From: Salpingoeca rosetta
Taxonomy: Eukaryota > Opisthokonta > Choanoflagellata > Craspedida > Salpingoecidae
Assembly (NCBI RefSeq): GCF_000188695.1
Contig: NW_004754920.1
Location: 197,597-245,500 of the forward strand
Direction of reading: 5' to 3'
Length of the DNA stretch: 47,904 bases
In this document: one piece after another, positions 38,602-47,904 of the stretch
Layout: each line of letters starts with the position of its first letter
Position numbering within the stretch: position 1 is the stretch's first letter
Program-made: the position numbers and the translations under genes
The notes under the pieces: generated by a model
Told to the model about the DNA's origin: nothing
Databases searched by the model: none
Seen by the model: only the letters and a program-made list of their open reading frames with translations

Positions 38602-38704
38602 GTCAAACACTTTCGTGCATGCAAGGAGAGAAGGCCAATCAAGGGGAAGGACTGGGTTCGCGGGTTGGAGAACCGAAGTTCAACTACACCGCACACATAC
38701 ACAT

Positions 38705-38737
<33 letters not shown>

Positions 38738-38749
38738 CACACAACGCAC

Positions 38750-38782
<33 letters not shown>

Positions 38783-38810
38783 CGACAGCGACAACGACGA
38801 TGCACCGTTC

Positions 38811-41214
<2,404 letters not shown>

Positions 41215-41550
41215 GTTGATGGATGGTGCAGTGGAAGGACTCGTCATGCGCTTGTCTCTGTCGTGTGTTTACTGGTTCCACGTGTTTCATCTTCTCTGTT
41301 CTCTTTCTCTTTCTCTCTCTTCTTCGAACGAACGTGCAAGCAAGCGAGAAGCAGGCAGGTGCAAGCAAAAAGGTTGATGGCGAGGGAGCAAGGGTTGGCG
41401 CAGGGTGATAGCAGCCGATGATGTTGTTGCTTGTTGTTGCTTGTTGTCCGTGTAATGGCACATACACGTGACGATGCTGTCTTTTCGACATGAGATCATC
41501 ACCATCACCATCACCGTCACTAACACCGCTGTAATGATCATGGGTGGGCA
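41215..41550. other. Intergenic region upstream of MRI1, downstream of SURF4
   Basis: About 336 bp between two tandem minus-strand genes, with a CACCAT-type short repeat near 41501-41520. It should hold the SURF4 3' end and the MRI1 promoter; no further exon seen. Confidence 0.65.
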
Positions 41551-43621
<2,071 letters not shown>

Positions 43622-44404
43622 GTGTGTTGTTGTGTGCTTTTCCAACAAGCGTTCGCTCTGCCACGATGCCAAGGAGTCACATGCAAACAACAACACACAA
43701 CAAAGCAAGCCAGTGAGTGAGTGAGCAATGTGTGTGAGTCTATGTGTCTCTGTCTGTCCTGTCGGTCTGTCTGTCACACACACACACTCTCTCACTCTCA
43801 CACACACTCACACACACACTCGCTCTCTCACTGCCTCAACTGGCTTGAACGCCTTCTCGTCGCTGTACACACACCACACACCACACACCACACACCACAC
43901 ACCACACACCACACACCACACACCACACACCAACGCAAATCCAATCCAACTCATCGCACTGATGTTGAGTTCTGCGAGTGAGTCAGTCACCATGTCACAG
44001 TCACATCACACACAACACATTCACGCAAGCAAGCAAAGCAACCGCACCACACCGGCACGACTCACCCTTTCTTCTTTCTTCTCTTCTTCTTCGTCTTCCT
44101 CCACTGCCGTTCTCTGGTCCACTGACGAGAAATGTGTATGAAAATATACGAGAAAAATCTCATTCGCCATCGCCAACGACGAAAACCGACAACGACACAC
44201 ACACGACCACCCTCCCCCATCTTGATCTTGTTGATCCTGTCTGTAGTGTTCTTGTTCTGCGGCCTGTGCTCGCTGTTGTGTTCACGTGACGAGGAAGGAA
44301 CGACAAAGCCGACCGAAGAGAGAAGCACATTTGCTGTCAATTGAGAGCTGTAGAGCTGATACATACCACGCGCGCACGACCTTGTTGATCGAAACGCTTC
44401 AATC
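43622..44404. other. Divergent intergenic region between SURF4 and calcineurin B
   Basis: About 780 bp containing CT/CA-rich tracts at 43770-43825 and a CACAC-type array (CACCACA units) at 43866-43932. I see no ORF worth supporting. Promoters of both genes should be here. Confidence 0.65.
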
Positions 44405-44842
44405 ATGGTACGCAAGAGACAAGGGAAAGGGTGTGGTGGTTTTGGTGTGGTGGTTGCATGGATGGATGCCCCTTATCAACCACATATACATGGTGATGTG
44501 CACGCATGCTCGTGTGACTGTGTGTTGCGTCTTTTGTTGTTGTTGTTGTTGTTGTTGATTGTGGGGAGATGGGAGAACCACGACCTTGTTTCTATCCATC
44601 TCACCCAGATGTATGTGTGTGTGTGTGTGCATTGTTCTTGTCCTGCATCAACAGGGTGCCCAACAGTCCATCCCAAACCTCGCCGCTCTTGAGAGCGAAA
44701 GCAACTGTGAGTTGCACAATGCCATCCACGTTGCATGGGATGGGCCTGTGCCTGTGCGTGCGTTTGTATTTGTGTGTTTGTGTGTGTGTCTGTGTTTGTG
44801 TCTGTCTGCGTTTGTGTGTTCTTGTGCATGCACATGTGTCTT

Positions 44843-44877
<35 letters not shown>

Positions 44878-45188
44878 TTTACCCTTGGCTCTGGGTGCCC
44901 TGTTTGACTGTCCACTCACGATCGCCAACGACTCACCACAACAGTCACCGAGGAAGAGATCAAGCGCCTTGGCCGCCGCTTCCGCAAGCTCGACACGTAT
45001 GTACCCCTACACCTCCCTCTCGCGCCACACTTGTTCGATCTTTCACGATGCACCGAATTACGTGGTCTCGTGCATTACCACTCACAACCAACCTTCCATC
45101 TTCTGTGCTTGCGTATCTTTAGCGATGGCTCCGGTACCCTCTCCGTGACAGAGTTCATGGCCATTCCCGAGCTTCAGCAGGTACTTTC

Positions 45189-45221
<33 letters not shown>

Positions 45222-45758
45222 TTGTTTGTCTGTGTGTCTGTGTGTCTGTGTGTGTGCGCGCGCGTCTGTGCGCGCTTGTGTGTCTGTGTGTCTGCGTGTT
45301 TGCTTCTTCGTGTTTGTGTCCTCCACCAAATATATCCTGTTCAGAACACCCCTGAACCCATTCACACGTGCGCGTGCGTGTCCTCGGGTTAGAACCCGCT
45401 GGTGGAGCGCGTGCTGGCCATCTTCGATGACAACAACGACGGCGAAATCGACTTTGAAGGTGCGCGTGGTGGCAGCGGGTGTGCCGCACACACAATTACG
45501 TGTACAATATGATTACGTGATCGTGTACTCGTGTGGCTTCATACTTGACAGCATGCAACGTTTATCGCAAACACAGTGCAACTACCCTCTCCTCCGTACG
45601 CCCCCTCCCCAACAGCACACCCACTTATCTCCCTCGTGTCTTGCCGCTGGCGTGTTTGCGTTTGTATTGGACAGAGTTCATCAAGGGCATCTCGCTGTTC
45701 AGCGTGCAGGGCGACAGGGAGAAGAAGCTGCGATGTACGTGCAACCGCTGACTGTACG

Positions 45759-45792
<34 letters not shown>

Positions 45793-46295
45793 TCTGTATG
45801 ACTGTGTGTGTGTCTGTGTCTGTGTTTGTCTGTCTGTCTGTGTGTCTGTATGACTGTGTGTGTGTGTGTTTGTCTGTCTGTGTCTGTGTGTGTGTGTGTA
45901 TTTGCGCTTCATCTGTCCGTCTGCGTCCATTTATCTGCCCGTTTGTCTCTGTGTCTATTTTTGTATGCAAGCGTGTCCCATTCCTTGATTCGGAACACCA
46001 ATCCACCACCACCACCACCTCCTTCCTCATCTTCCCCGTCCTCCCCATCCTCCTCCTCGTGTTACCGCTGCGAGCAGTTGCGTTCCAGATTTATGATGTT
46101 GACTGCGACGGGTACATCTCCAACGGCGAGCTGTTCCAGGTCCTCAAGCTCATGGTCGGCAACAACCTCAAGGACTCCCAGCTGCAGCAGGTTTGGATCC
46201 ACGCACGCACACGCTTTCCTTGGTCTTGGTTTTGCGATTGCTTGGTTGGTTGTCTGTTTGTTTGCTGTTTTATGTCTGTGTGTGTGTTTGCTGTT

Positions 46296-46336
<41 letters not shown>

Positions 46337-46641
46337 TGTCTGTCTGCTGTTTTGTGTCTGTGTGTGTGTGTCTGTCTGTCTGCTGTTTTGTGTCTGTGTG
46401 TGTGTGTCTGCGCGTGTATCTGTGCGCGTCATTGTGTTTGCTTGCCTTCCTTGGCTGCTACGTTGACCTTTAGCAAACGATCCGTTCAACACACCCTCAT
46501 ACCATGCGTGCGTGCGTGGTGGCTGCTGCTGCTGCTGCTGCTGCAGATTGTTGACAAGACGATCATCTATGCGGACAAGGACGGCGACGGCCGCGTATCC
46601 TTTGAGGAATTCTGCGCAGTCAGTACACGGAGGGGTTGAGG

Positions 46642-46690
<49 letters not shown>

Positions 46691-46857
46691 ATGTGTGTGC
46701 GTGTGAACACACGTGCACACATTCATATGCACAGACAGCGCACACACACGCGCGCGCGCGTATCAGATCAGGTCATTGTTCTCACGCCCTCTTTCGCTGT
46801 CTTGTGCTGCAGGTCGTTGGGCAGTCTGATGTGCGATTGGAGCTGCCAACCATCTAA
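44405..46857 (+). CDS. PPP3R1: Calcineurin subunit B (EF-hand regulatory subunit)
   Basis: Nine exons: 44405-44407 (only the ATG), 44655-44706, 44945-44996, 45123-45180, 45393-45459, 45675-45734, 46078-46190, 46547-46618 and 46813-46857, giving 173 residues (human 170). The start MGAQQSIPN places Gly at position 2 for N-myristoylation. Four EF-hand loops follow: [41 protein letters not shown] and [33 protein letters not shown] is nearly identical to animal calcineurin B. It binds the catalytic A subunit to form the calcium/calmodulin-dependent phosphatase. In loop 3 the third ligand position is Cys-Asp rather than Lys-Asp, but the ligand residues are kept. The start is forced: the next in-frame coding sequence begins with Gly after an acceptor at 44654. 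Confidence 0.95.
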
Positions 46858-47160
46858 CCTCCCCAACACGTCATCATCACCATCATCATCATCATCGTCA
46901 CCGTTGTACCACTGCCCGCCCTTTACTGCCGTTCGCTTGGTTTCTGTGCTTCTCCTCTTGTGTCCTCTCCAAATTGCACGTGCATGACTTTTGTTGTCTG
47001 TGTGTGTATGCAACTTTCCACTTGTTTTGGCCATATGTATGTGCACTGATGCCATGCGCTGTCATGCGGTTTGATGTTTTCATGTGACATGATGTGACAC
47101 CATCCATGTTAATTCCTGTGTCCCGCCTTCAACGTCTGCTGTTGTCGGTGCATGTGCGTG

Positions 47161-47209
<49 letters not shown>

Positions 47210-47531
47210 TTGGCACCTGCTTTCCTCCTTTTGTCTTGCGTATCTGTGCATGCGCTTCTATGTGCATGTGTGTGTGTGTGTGCTGTGTGCAATAGTTGTT
47301 GCCTGTGTTGGATCTGGTTGTGCAAGAAGAGTTATGTCCTCTGTTGTTTTCTGTGTTGGCTCGTGCGCGTGTGCATACGTGCGTGCTGGCTGGCTGGTTG
47401 TTTCTTGCGCTTGTCATACCGAATAGAAGACATTCCAAAGCGAATAGAATTGTATGACACGTGTGTGGTGGTGAGACAGATGCACGTGCGCATACACGAG
47501 GCTATTGATCCTGTCCTTGTTGCTGTCCTTG
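46858..47531. other. Convergent interval right of calcineurin B
   Basis: Contains a CATCAT-type tract near 46868-46896, a GT array at about 47157-47208 and general GT-rich sequence. No supported exon. Confidence 0.65.
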
Positions 47532-47799
<268 letters not shown>

Positions 47800-47904
47800 C
47801 TGGGCAATAACAACAGCACGCGTTGTTGGAGTTGGGATGTGGGAGGAGAAGAAGGGGAGAGCGGGTAAGCAATTTTCCTCGTCATCCATAAAGCACACAC
47901 ACAC

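Noticed and set aside
44405..44692. 95-residue frame read through from the calcineurin B ATG
   Set aside because: It runs through a normal intron into an alternative frame; splicing after ATG gives a full-length calcineurin B.

Overview
The window is a gene-dense stretch of a eukaryotic nuclear genome. Genes have many short introns, nearly all GT-AG, and non-coding DNA is saturated with (CA)n/(GT)n, (AAC)n and CTGT-type microsatellites. Ten genes can be reconstructed, five of them by exon joins that keep phase throughout, and a fragment of an eleventh sits at the right edge. The gene set (CSA/ERCC8, CENP-E kinesin, Apollo/DCLRE1B nuclease, DPH7, MRI1, SURF4, calcineurin B, a CYP39/CYP7-like P450, a CDC25-type Ras GEF, an EGF-repeat membrane protein with a tyrosine-rich tail) is opisthokont and animal-like. 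Together with the intron and repeat style this suggests a unicellular holozoan, most likely a choanoflagellate such as Salpingoeca rosetta; that assignment is inference.

Layout from left to right: cytochrome P450 (minus, runs off the left edge, 64-1517); ERCC8/CSA (plus, 1702-3771), divergent from the P450 across about 184 bp; CENP-E-type kinesin (minus, 4270-13126, six exons); a 1.2 kb intergenic region with a 493-N gap flanked by related ~115 bp sequences; a PH-UBA-NPF-REM-CDC25 Ras GEF (plus, 14357-22709, eight exons); an EGF-repeat single-pass membrane protein (plus, 23349-29035, 13 exons); Apollo-like nuclease (minus, 29534-34211, four exons); DPH7 (plus, 34336-38601), carrying a 100-N gap and an exact 1311 bp tandem duplication; MRI1 (minus, 38811-41214, six exons, one apparent GC-AG intron); SURF4 (minus, 41551-43621, seven exons); calcineurin B (plus, 44405-46857, nine exons, the first coding only the start Met); and a minus-strand terminal exon with a polyQ tail (47532-47799).

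Most genes are housekeeping and unrelated in function: transcription-coupled repair, chromosome congression, crosslink or telomere repair, diphthamide synthesis, methionine salvage, ER export and calcium signalling. Two neighbouring plus-strand genes stand out. One is a Ras GEF with four EH-domain-type NPF motifs, a UBA-like segment and proline-rich SH3-ligand-like stretches. The other is an EGF-repeat membrane protein whose cytoplasmic tail has about 22 tyrosines, almost all in a Y-hydrophobic-x-V/L context, with two YLNV sites and a terminal NPSY but no kinase domain. The latter looks like a transmembrane phosphotyrosine docking platform and is the best candidate here for an undescribed system. 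Much of the non-coding peculiarity (GT runs after donors, CA or AAC arrays up to acceptors, C9-12 tracts near acceptors) concerns splicing. The DPH7 duplication and both N gaps may be assembly problems.
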